A DNA stretch of 64,000 bases from Streptococcus suis. Its GTDB lineage: Bacteria > Bacillota > Bacilli > Lactobacillales > Streptococcaceae. The stretch spans positions 1,054,001-1,118,000 of the forward strand of contig NZ_CP082205.1 in NCBI RefSeq assembly GCF_019856455.1, given 5' to 3'. The notes under the pieces are model-generated. The model had not been told where the DNA came from. It searched no databases and saw only the letters and a list, made by a program, of their open reading frames with translations. Positions 1-7,041 of the stretch are shown in pieces; the first letter of the stretch is position 1, and every line of letters begins with the position of its first letter. The position numbers and the translations under genes were made by a program.

Positions 1-69
1 TATCTGATTTCTATCATCATTTTGATTGTTGAAATCATCCGTGCACCAGAAATGGATGATCATATATAA
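1..69 (+). CDS. C-terminal end of an upstream membrane protein (partial)
   Basis: The first 22 codons read as the hydrophobic tail of a protein whose start lies before the window; it ends at a TAA followed at once by a terminator hairpin. The residues (isoleucine/leucine-rich, then a short charged tail ending MDDHI) suggest a last membrane segment. Nothing more can be said about its function. Confidence 0.5.
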   Translation, partial: YLISIIILIVEIIRAPEMDDHI

Positions 70-71
70 GC

Positions 72-101
72 AAGAGTTTTACAAGTGTAAGGCTCTTTTT
101 T
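72..101 (+). terminator. Rho-independent terminator after the upstream gene
   Basis: An AGAGTTTTACA / TGTAAGGCTCT stem (two G-T pairs, small loop) is followed by a run of T. It separates the upstream gene from the methyltransferase. Confidence 0.75.
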
Positions 102-119
102 AGTTGGAAAGAGAGGAAA

Positions 120-1475
120 ATGAAATTTTTAGATTTATTTGCTGGAATAGGCGGTTTTAGGCTAGGAATGGAATCACAGGGTCATGAGTGTTTGGGCTTT
201 TGTGAAATTGATAAATTCGCCAGAACATCTTATAAAGCCATGTTTAACACAGAAGGGGAAATAGAATACCATGACATTAAAGAGGTCACAGACCATGACT
301 TTAGACAATTTAGAGGGCAAGTGGACATCATCTGCGGGGGATTTCCTTGCCAAGCATTTTCACTCGCAGGCAGACGATTGGGATTTGAAGATACTCGAGG
401 GACTCTCTTTTTTGAGATTGCTCGAGCGGCCAAACAAATCCAACCACGTTTTCTATTTTTGGAAAACGTCAAAGGCCTACTCAATCACGACGAGGGACGG
501 ACGTTCGCCACTATCCTCTCCACGATGGATGAATTGGGGTATGATGTCGAATGGCAGGTGCTTAACAGTAAGGACTTCCAAGTCCCGCAAAACAGAGAGC
601 GGGTCTTTATTATCGGACATTCTAGAAGATACCGTCCCAGATTCATATTTCCTCTCAGAAGAGAAAACAGCCCAGCTCATCTTGAAAGGCTAGGAAATAT
701 CAATCCCTCTAAACGTGGTTTGAATGGTGAAGTCTATCTGACGAGTGGACTTGCTCCTACACTAACAAGAGGTAAAGGAGAGGGAGCTAAAATCGCCATT
801 CCAGTCTTAACACCAGATAGACTAGAAAAACGGCAACATGGTCGTCAATTTAAGGACAATCAAGACCCTATGTTTACTTTGACAAGTCAAGACAGACACG
901 GAGTTGTTGTCGCAGGAAATCTGCCCACTAGCTTTGACCAGACTGGAAGAGTATTTGACATATCTGGTTTGTCACCGACTTTGACCACCATGCAAGGTGG
1001 AGACAAGGTGCCAAAGATTTTGCTGAGGGAGGAGCTGCCATTTCTGAAAATCAAGGAAGCCACAAAAAGAGGGTACGCAAAGGCAACTCTTGGAGACTCT
1101 GTCAATCTGGCTTATCCAGACTCAACCAATCGTAGAGGACGAGTGGGAAAGGGAATATCCAATACCCTGACAACTTCAGACAATATGGGAGTGGTAGTTG
1201 CTGCTCTGGAATATCGACAGGATAAGTGGTATGAAGTTACAGGCATTGTCTTAGAGGGGAAACTTTTTCGCCTGAGAATAAGACGACTGACACCAAGAGA
1301 GTGTTTCAGACTTCAAGGCTTTCCTGACTGGGCTTATGAAAGAGCAGAAAGTGTTTCCAGTAAGAGCCAACTATACAAACAGGCAGGCAATAGCGTGACT
1401 GTCACAGTTATTGAAGCCATTGCCAGAGAATTTAGAAGAATAGAAGAGGAAGAAAAACATGAATCTACTACATAA
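120..1475 (+). CDS. C5-cytosine DNA methyltransferase
   Basis: This enzyme transfers a methyl group from S-adenosylmethionine to cytosine C5 in a specific DNA sequence. Family motifs are complete: FAGIGG (motif I, residues 7-12), PCQ with catalytic Cys77, ENV (115-117), QNRER (157-161), and the C-terminal RRLTPRECFRLQGFPD and AGNSVT. Between QNRER and RRLTP the target-recognition region contains four spaced TLT cores (APTLT, MFTLT, SPTLT, SNTLT). No restriction endonuclease gene is adjacent, so it is probably an orphan that protects the ICE from host restriction on transfer; that role is inferred. A good ribosome site (GAGAGGA) precedes the ATG. It overlaps the next gene by 17 nt. Confidence 0.93.
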   Translation: MKFLDLFAGIGGFRLGMESQGHECLGFCEIDKFARTSYKAMFNTEGEIEYHDIKEVTDHDFRQFRGQVDIICGGFPCQAFSLAGRRLGFEDTRGTLFFEIARAAKQIQPRFLFLENVKGLLNHDEGRTFATILSTMDELGYDVEWQVLNSKDFQVPQNRERVFIIGHSRRYRPRFIFPLRRENSPAHLERLGNINPSKRGLNGEVYLTSGLAPTLTRGKGEGAKIAIPVLTPDRLEKRQHGRQFKDNQDPMFTLTSQDRHGVVVAGNLPTSFDQTGRVFDISGLSPTLTTMQGGDKVPKILLREELPFLKIKEATKRGYAKATLGDSVNLAYPDSTNRRGRVGKGISNTLTTSDNMGVVVAALEYRQDKWYEVTGIVLEGKLFRLRIRRLTPRECFRLQGFPDWAYERAESVSSKSQLYKQAGNSVTVTVIEAIAREFRRIEEEEKHESTT

Positions 1476-1887
1476 GAAAAGTATCCTAGATTGTACTGAA
1501 TTAGAGGAACGTATTCACCAAGTTGAAACCAATCAGCAACTACAAAAGATATTGTCGCTCCCCAATTTTGATTGTGACTTTGAGGTGACTTTTGAAGATG
1601 ATTACCACAAAGAGATGAATGATCCCCTATTCTACGAATCCAATCTTCATCGGATTTCGGATTATTTGGAAACTAGGGACATTAAAAATGGAGTGGATAC
1701 CCTATTGACGAAAGACAATCACCTGGCCTTTCGTGCCTTTGGTGAAAATTATTCTGCTAGGGGAAAGGATGGCATTTTAACGACTCTGGTGACGGTCAAG
1801 TGTTTTGGTGAAGGACGGATGCCCATTGATATGAGTCGCTATTTCCCAACTCCTGAACCAACAGTTGAAAATAGCCTAACCCTTTAA
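1459..1887 (+). CDS. ICE protein of unknown function (142 aa)
   Basis: The ATG overlaps the end of the methyltransferase gene and is preceded by a purine-rich ribosome site (AGAAGAGGAAGA), so the two are probably translationally coupled. The protein is acidic, soluble and lacks signal peptide or membrane segments. I recognise no domain. Its position in the ICE regulatory/accessory block at the left of the transfer genes is the only functional hint. Confidence 0.7.
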   Translation: MNLLHKKSILDCTELEERIHQVETNQQLQKILSLPNFDCDFEVTFEDDYHKEMNDPLFYESNLHRISDYLETRDIKNGVDTLLTKDNHLAFRAFGENYSARGKDGILTTLVTVKCFGEGRMPIDMSRYFPTPEPTVENSLTL

Positions 1888-1897
1888 GGAGGAGCCT

Positions 1898-2281
1898 ATG
1901 CTTGAGGTATATCTAGGAAATAATGCCAATACAAATCAAGACTTACTAACCATTTTGACGACCTATGGTGTGACTTACCGTTGTACAAAAGCATGTGATG
2001 TAAACCGTGAAATCATACTGTCACTCTTTGCCAAAACCACGGATTGTTTTGAGTTGCTGTCGCCACGATTTCTTCGCTTTAAACGTCAATATTCGATAAG
2101 TTTGAATGAAATGATTCAGCTTATTCTCCAAAAACCAGACCAGAACCTTCGGCTGCCACTCATTGTCTGTCAGAATCATGTCTATCCAGCTATTGGGCTA
2201 GACGAAGTGAGAACCTTTCTTCCCAGACAGGTAAAAGAAGAACTGTTTCAGGCCAGTCTGATGAAACAAGTGACAGGGTAG
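1898..2281 (+). CDS. Spx/ArsC-family-like regulator, redox motif absent
   Basis: The C-terminal half follows the Spx pattern: a proline-rich turn before a beta strand (LRLPLIVCQNHVYPAIG), then DEVRTFLPRQVK, close to the DEIRRFLPRKVR type of ending in Spx proteins. Spx proteins bind the RNA polymerase alpha subunit. The N-terminal CXXC redox switch of classical Spx is not visible, although single Cys residues occur near positions 29-33, so any activity would not use that thiol switch. An AAGGAGG ribosome site precedes the ATG. Assignment rests on pattern resemblance only. Confidence 0.6.
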   Translation: MLEVYLGNNANTNQDLLTILTTYGVTYRCTKACDVNREIILSLFAKTTDCFELLSPRFLRFKRQYSISLNEMIQLILQKPDQNLRLPLIVCQNHVYPAIGLDEVRTFLPRQVKEELFQASLMKQVTG

Positions 2282-2289
2282 GTGTGAAG

Positions 2290-2523
2290 ATGAATGAACG
2301 ATTTTGGGACAATTTAGAAATCATTCTGGCAGAAAATGACCTCACTTGGGCAGAACTAGCTCGCAAAGTATTCAACGGTCAATATGTTTATCCAAGTGAG
2401 TTTAATCGCCTCTATCAAAAACTGCGACATTACAAATCCAATCGCCTGATGCCACAAACAAGATGGGTTGAGCGTATTGTTCTAGTCTTAGATATTGATT
2501 ATGAAGATTTATTCAAGAGGTGA
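2290..2523 (+). CDS. Small helix-turn-helix (XRE-like) protein
   Basis: This 77-residue protein has the pattern LTWAELARKV ... FNRLYQKLRHYKSNRLMPQ ... VLDIDYEDLFK, which fits a Cro/CI-type helix-turn-helix ending in the common 'DLF' helix. The ATG at 2290 is preferred to the in-frame GTG at 2284. It is one candidate regulator of the ICE promoters described elsewhere. It overlaps the next gene by a few bases if that gene starts at GTG 2520. Confidence 0.65.
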   Translation: MNERFWDNLEIILAENDLTWAELARKVFNGQYVYPSEFNRLYQKLRHYKSNRLMPQTRWVERIVLVLDIDYEDLFKR

Positions 2524-2525
2524 CA

Positions 2526-3110
2526 ATGATAAGGATAGTGGTGTTTTATCTAGCCATACAGCTTAACGGTCTTCTGGTGAGTTTATACCTGAAAGAGTAT
2601 CTGACAATAGAGGGTATAGTCTTGCTACAATTGATCCTATTAAGTGTGACTTGCTTAGAGATTGCCCGTCATAAAACTCTTCAAGCAAAAAATATAACCT
2701 TAAGAAATTGCCTAAGTTGGTTGCTTCTTGGCTTTGTGGCTATGTTTGTTTTTGCAGTCTTCATCAGTTTCCTATTTCCAGTTCAGACTAGGAATCAAGC
2801 GGTATTGGTACAAGTAGGAAAACAGGTTCCTCCTATTATCTTTTTATTGTTTCTGGTCAATGCAAGTCTCCTTGAAGAGATTGTTTATAGGCAGTTGCTG
2901 TGGGAAAAATTGACATTCCCTTTTGTACAAATAGGCGTGACCAGTTTTCTCTTCGTTCTATCCCATGGACCCAATCAGATAGGGAGTTGGCTCATGTATA
3001 GCTATCTTGGCTTGACCTTGGCTGCTGTTCGATTGAAAACTGATTGTATGATGGTAATCGCCTTACATTTACTTTGGAATAGTTTGGCTTATGTCGTAAC
3101 TTTCTTGTGA
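2526..3110 (+). CDS. CPBP-family intramembrane protease
   Basis: A multi-pass membrane protein with the three signature motifs of the CPBP (CAAX protease/Abi) family: EEIVYR (Glu-Glu-x-x-x-Arg), FVLSH and HLLWN. These residues form the metal-dependent active site in related proteases. In streptococci such proteins are linked to bacteriocin immunity or processing; the substrate here is unknown. An in-frame GTG at 2520 is an alternative start; ATG 2526 sits 6 nt after AGAGG. Its stop codon TGA lies inside the promoter element at 3105. Confidence 0.8.
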   Translation: MIRIVVFYLAIQLNGLLVSLYLKEYLTIEGIVLLQLILLSVTCLEIARHKTLQAKNITLRNCLSWLLLGFVAMFVFAVFISFLFPVQTRNQAVLVQVGKQVPPIIFLLFLVNASLLEEIVYRQLLWEKLTFPFVQIGVTSFLFVLSHGPNQIGSWLMYSYLGLTLAAVRLKTDCMMVIALHLLWNSLAYVVTFL

Positions 3111-3139
3111 TACCAAAATCAAGAGTGTTTCCGTATTAT
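3105..3139 (+). promoter_or_regulatory. ICE regulon promoter A (TTGTGATA class)
   Basis: TTGTGATA is followed by seven bases and CAAG, then the -10 box TATTAT exactly 23 bases after TTGTGA. The same layout occurs at five other places in this window, each before an ICE gene or operon. The element overlaps the CPBP stop codon. No -35 box stands at the usual distance, which suggests dependence on an activator. Confidence 0.65.
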
Positions 3140-3187
3140 GAAAACACCTTATGTTTGATAGGGAATCGAAAAAAAGAGGAGGTCACC

Positions 3188-3676
3188 ATGTCATCTGAAC
3201 AACAAGAACGTCAAGCGATGCAATACGTGGAAAGAAGTAGTTTATTGACAGTTAGAACCCTCTTAAAGCTCTTAGAATGGTCGGCTAGGCAAGCCTTAGC
3301 TCAAGATTCAGCTTATAAGATTGGGGTTCAAAAACTGGAAGAACTCCTTCAAAGCCCTTACGCAATTGAAGCGATAGATGTTAGTAAAGACATACTGGAT
3401 AAGCCAATCGATGTAGAGAAATTTAAGGAGTTGATGGAGTCAGAAAAACTGCCAATTGCAATTAGTTGGCAAAAAGACTATCTCTACTTTTATGCCAAGG
3501 ATAAGACCTTGCTTGATCATCACTTGGATGAATTGTTGAAGAAACTGATGTCTAATCCAGAGAAGCTAGAAGGTTTAACCTTTGATAAAACCTTGGACCA
3601 AGAGATAGAACTGGCCAAAGAGAAAATTAGAGTGACAGAACCTTCGGCAGTCAAAACCAAGGAGGTGACCTTGTAA
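3188..3676 (+). CDS. PcfB-like (DUF3801) conjugation protein
   Basis: The start is set at ATG 3188 behind a strong GAGGAGGTCACC site rather than at an upstream in-frame codon. The 162-residue protein begins with the segment QAMQYVERSSLLTVRTLLKLLEWSAR, resembling DUF3801/PcfB proteins, which partner the VirD4-type coupling protein in Gram-positive conjugation (PcfB-PcfC in pCF10). The stop codon overlaps the start of the coupling protein gene (TAATG), as expected for partners made together. The family assignment is by resemblance; the neighbour supports it. Confidence 0.7.
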   Translation: MSSEQQERQAMQYVERSSLLTVRTLLKLLEWSARQALAQDSAYKIGVQKLEELLQSPYAIEAIDVSKDILDKPIDVEKFKELMESEKLPIAISWQKDYLYFYAKDKTLLDHHLDELLKKLMSNPEKLEGLTFDKTLDQEIELAKEKIRVTEPSAVKTKEVTL

Positions 3677-5493
3677 TGTATTCAAGACGAAAAGCTTTAG
3701 TCTTTGGACTCTTGGGTCTCGCCTTTGGTTATTTCTGCCATCGTCTAACCCTGCTCTATGATAGTTTAACCAATGCCCCACCTATGGAACGTTTTGCCTA
3801 CCTCTTAGGAGAGGGGCTAAATCAAGTCTTCAATCCTTTATGGCTATTTTCCTTTACTCAAAAATCTCTTCTTGCCTTTATCCTTGGGGTTCTAACGATG
3901 ACATTAGTCTATCTTTATGTATCGACAGGACAAAAGGTGTATCGAGAAGGGGAAGAATACGGTTCTGCACGATTTGGAACCAGTAAGGAAAAGTGGAACT
4001 TTTACAGTAAGAATCCTTTAAATGACACGATTTTGGCTCGTGATGTTCGTCTAACCTTGTTGGAAAAGAAGAAACCCCAGTTTGACCGAAATAAAAATTT
4101 GATTGTCATTGGGGGTTCTGGGGCAGGTAAGACCTTTCGCTTTGTGAAACCCAACCTTATCCAACTTAATTGTTCCAATATTGTCGTAGATCCGAAAGAC
4201 CATTTGGCTGAGAAGACAGGTAAACTCTTTTTAGAGAACGGTTATCAGGTCAAGGTTTTAGACTTGGTTAATATGACCAATTCGGACGGTTTTAATCCCT
4301 TTCGTTATGTAGAAACAGAGAATGATTTGAACCGCATGTTAACGGTCTATTTTAATAATACCAAAGGAAATGGTTCTCGCAGTGATCCATTTTGGGACGA
4401 GGCTTCCATGACATTGGTGAGAGCTATTGCCTCTTATTTGGTAGATTTTTACAATCCTCCAGGAAGTTCCAAGCAAGAGCAGGAAGCAAGACGTAAGCGT
4501 GGCCGTTATCCAGCCTTTTCTGAGATTGGGAAACTCATCAAACTCTTATCAAAGGGAGATAATCAGGACAAAAGTGTTCTTGAAGTCCTGTTTGAAGATT
4601 ACGCTAAAAAATACGGTCATGAGAACTTTACCATGAGAAACTGGGCGGATTTTCAGAACTACAAGGACAAGACCTTGGATTCGGTGATTGCGGTCACAAC
4701 AGCTAAATTTGCCCTCTTTAATATCCAATCGGTGATTGATTTGACGCAAAGAGACACTATGGATTTGAAAACGTGGGGCACTCAAAAGACCATGGTCTAT
4801 CTTGTTATTCCAGATAATGACACTACCTTTCGTTTCCTATCTGCTTTATTTTTCTCTACGGTTTTCTCCACTTTGACCAGACAGGCTGATGTTGACTTTA
4901 AAGGGCAACTGCCTATTCATGTTAGAAGCTATCTGGATGAGTTTGCGAATGTCGGAGAAATCCCAGACTTTGCTGAACAAACCTCAACAGTTCGCTCTAG
5001 GAACATGAGTCTAGTTCCAATCTTACAAAATATCGCCCAACTCCAAGGACTTTATAAGGAAAAAGAGGCTTGGAAAACTATTCTGGGAAACTGTGATAGC
5101 CTCCTCTATTTGGGTGGAAATGACGAGGAAACTTTCAAATTTATGAGTGGTCTATTAGGCAAACAAACCATTGATGTCAGAAGTACCAGTCGTTCTTTTG
5201 GGCAGACTGGCTCAAGTTCTACCTCTCACCAGAAAATTGCCCGTGACTTGATGACGGCTGATGAAGTCGGGAATATGAAACGAGATGAGTGCCTTGTACG
5301 CATTGCAGGGGTTCCTGTTTTTCGAACCAAGAAATATTTTCCACCCAAACATAAGAATTGGAAATGGCTTGCGGATAAGGAAACCGATGAACGCTGGTGG
5401 CACTATCGCATCAATCCCCTAACCGCTGAGGAAGAGCTAGAATTGTCAGGCCATAAAATAAGGGATTTAAGCACAGAAACGACACTACATTAA
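3676..5493 (+). CDS. virD4: VirD4-type coupling ATPase
   Basis: Type IV coupling proteins bring the relaxase-DNA complex to the secretion channel. Two N-terminal membrane segments (about residues 7-24 and 60-83) are followed by a cytosolic motor with Walker A GGSGAGKT (146-153), the VVDPKDHLAEKTG segment typical of the TraG/VirD4 family, and Walker B YLDEFANVGEIPDF. The length (605 aa) is normal. It follows the PcfB-like gene with overlapping codons and precedes the channel genes, all under promoter A. Confidence 0.93.
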   Translation: MYSRRKALVFGLLGLAFGYFCHRLTLLYDSLTNAPPMERFAYLLGEGLNQVFNPLWLFSFTQKSLLAFILGVLTMTLVYLYVSTGQKVYREGEEYGSARFGTSKEKWNFYSKNPLNDTILARDVRLTLLEKKKPQFDRNKNLIVIGGSGAGKTFRFVKPNLIQLNCSNIVVDPKDHLAEKTGKLFLENGYQVKVLDLVNMTNSDGFNPFRYVETENDLNRMLTVYFNNTKGNGSRSDPFWDEASMTLVRAIASYLVDFYNPPGSSKQEQEARRKRGRYPAFSEIGKLIKLLSKGDNQDKSVLEVLFEDYAKKYGHENFTMRNWADFQNYKDKTLDSVIAVTTAKFALFNIQSVIDLTQRDTMDLKTWGTQKTMVYLVIPDNDTTFRFLSALFFSTVFSTLTRQADVDFKGQLPIHVRSYLDEFANVGEIPDFAEQTSTVRSRNMSLVPILQNIAQLQGLYKEKEAWKTILGNCDSLLYLGGNDEETFKFMSGLLGKQTIDVRSTSRSFGQTGSSSTSHQKIARDLMTADEVGNMKRDECLVRIAGVPVFRTKKYFPPKHKNWKWLADKETDERWWHYRINPLTAEEELELSGHKIRDLSTETTLH

Positions 5494-5510
5494 TAGAAAT
5501 GAGGAATTAT

Positions 5511-5753
5511 ATGAATCAAAAACTATCAGGCTTTGTTTACGGAGTGGACGCTAGCTCCATGTTCTCCCAAGCCATGTCTCTATTACAAAAAGGTTTGATT
5601 GCAGTAGGAGCCTTTCTTGTTGTCATGGGCATTATCAACCTTTCAACCAACATTAAAGATGGTGGGCCAGGTGTCCGAAATGCCATTCTAGAAATTGTTG
5701 GTGGGGTCATGGTGGGAGCCGCGGGTACTTTTGTGACTCAGATTACCATTTAG
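5511..5753 (+). CDS. Maff2/VirB2-like small membrane protein
   Basis: An 80-residue protein with two hydrophobic stretches separated by a Gly/Pro-rich turn (NLSTNIKDGGPG), a layout shared by Maff2-family and VirB2-like pilin-like subunits in Gram-positive T4SS loci. ATG 5511 is chosen because GAGGA stands 7 nt upstream; an earlier in-frame ATG at 5499 lacks a ribosome site. It lies between the coupling protein and VirB6-like genes, the usual place for this subunit. Confidence 0.7.
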   Translation: MNQKLSGFVYGVDASSMFSQAMSLLQKGLIAVGAFLVVMGIINLSTNIKDGGPGVRNAILEIVGGVMVGAAGTFVTQITI

Positions 5754-5771
5754 GGGAGGACAGCACATGAC

Positions 5772-6626
5772 ATGATAATGAATTTTACGTCATCTTTTGT
5801 ATATCTAGCCTCTGAAAAAGTGTCTAGCGATAGCCTTTTTGAAGGGTTTCAAGTGGATTTAGAATCAACCGCCAACTTGGTTAAGTCACTAGCGGACTTT
5901 AATCCGACGGTTTGGTCTTACATGACAGCCATTACCAAGGGGATTATGCAACCCTTGGGAGTAGCTATTCTTGCGGTTGTTCTCGTACTCGAATTTTCAA
6001 AAATGGCCAAGAAAATCGCAAACTCAGGTGGTGCAATGACCTTTGAAGCTATGGCACCTATGATTGTCAGCTACATCATGGTCGCGGTCGTGATTACCAA
6101 TACGACGGTTATTGTGGAAGCCATTATTGCCATTGCCTCTTATGTTATTGAACAAGTGGCAGAGCTTGTCACGAATGGTGGTGCTAATTATGATACCATC
6201 TCAGGCATTAAGGGATCTGGAATTGTAGGTAAAATGATTATTGGCTTTTTTGCGATTCTCATTTGGTTGGTACGAATGGCCAGTATCATGGTTGTCAATA
6301 TCTTGATTACCATTCGCTTTATACAACTCTATCTGATGATACCCTTTGCCCCTGTTACCATTCCGACCTTTCTTAGTGATGACTGGAGAAGTGTTGGGAT
6401 TGGTTACCTTAAAAACATCATGGTCTATGCCGTTCAAGGTATTTTGATTTTTCTAATTGTATCTCTTGTTCCCTTGTTTGAATCGGCTGGAAAGATTGCC
6501 GTATCAAATGGAGCTGGAGTGATGGAATCACTCGCCATTATGTTTGGTGGCTTGGTACAGGCTATATTGTTAATCATTGCCTTAGTTGGCAGTCAACGAA
6601 CCGCCCGAAGTATTTTGGGGATGTAG
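5772..6626 (+). CDS. VirB6/TrbL-like channel protein
   Basis: A 284-residue protein with at least five long hydrophobic segments after an amphipathic N-terminus; the centre carries the Gly- and Ile-rich transmembrane blocks seen in VirB6-like conjugation proteins of Gram-positive ICEs. It would form the membrane part of the mating channel. GGGGAGGA precedes the start. A terminator hairpin directly follows its stop codon, so the downstream prgI-virB4 genes depend on readthrough or on another promoter. Confidence 0.78.
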   Translation: MIMNFTSSFVYLASEKVSSDSLFEGFQVDLESTANLVKSLADFNPTVWSYMTAITKGIMQPLGVAILAVVLVLEFSKMAKKIANSGGAMTFEAMAPMIVSYIMVAVVITNTTVIVEAIIAIASYVIEQVAELVTNGGANYDTISGIKGSGIVGKMIIGFFAILIWLVRMASIMVVNILITIRFIQLYLMIPFAPVTIPTFLSDDWRSVGIGYLKNIMVYAVQGILIFLIVSLVPLFESAGKIAVSNGAGVMESLAIMFGGLVQAILLIIALVGSQRTARSILGM

Positions 6627-6660
6627 GAGGAAGGGAGTCATTATCTCGCTTCCTCTTTTT
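6626..6660 (+). terminator. Hairpin terminator within the T4SS operon
   Basis: GAGGAAG (6627-6633) pairs with CTTCCTC (6649-6655), extended inward by GAG/CTC, and a T run follows. Being inside the transfer operon it may set the ratio of upstream to downstream gene products. Confidence 0.65.
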
Positions 6661-6687
6661 ATAGCTTACTTAGATTGGAGAACATTT

Positions 6688-7041
6688 ATGAACACTCGTG
6701 TCTTTAAGGATATCTCAAAGGTTCAACACAGGGCATGGCTAGGATTTACAACTAGACAGGTTATTTTTGTATTTCCAGCTGTCGCCCTAACCATTTTGGT
6801 ACTGGGCTTGAACCTATTTTATTGGCAATTTGGGGATTGGTTTGTCTATGGTTTTGTTTTTAGCTTTACCATTCCACTCATGTTATTTGGGGTCTATCGC
6901 CCTAATGATTTACCATTTGAAACCTACCTCAAGTACCGTTTTCATTATGAACTAACAGTACCAGATCGTACATTTACTGGAAGAAAAGGAGACCAACGTG
7001 AAAAAATTAAAACACTTAATGAAACCAAAGACCTCTTCTAA
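6688..7041 (+). CDS. PrgI-family (VirB3-like) protein
   Basis: The 117-residue protein starts at ATG 6688. It has the PrgI pattern: a short N-terminal segment RVFKDISKVQHRAWLGFTTRQ, two adjacent membrane helices, then a short cytosolic tail with YLKYRFHYE. PrgI is the VirB3 counterpart and docks the VirB4 ATPase; fittingly virB4 follows and its start codon lies inside this gene. Confidence is high because family, length and neighbour agree. Confidence 0.85.
   Translation: MNTRVFKDISKVQHRAWLGFTTRQVIFVFPAVALTILVLGLNLFYWQFGDWFVYGFVFSFTIPLMLFGVYRPNDLPFETYLKYRFHYELTVPDRTFTGRKGDQREKIKTLNETKDLF

Noticed and set aside
6586..6687. Longer N-terminus for the PrgI-family gene
   Set aside because: It would span the terminator hairpin; ATG 6688 gives a standard PrgI protein.
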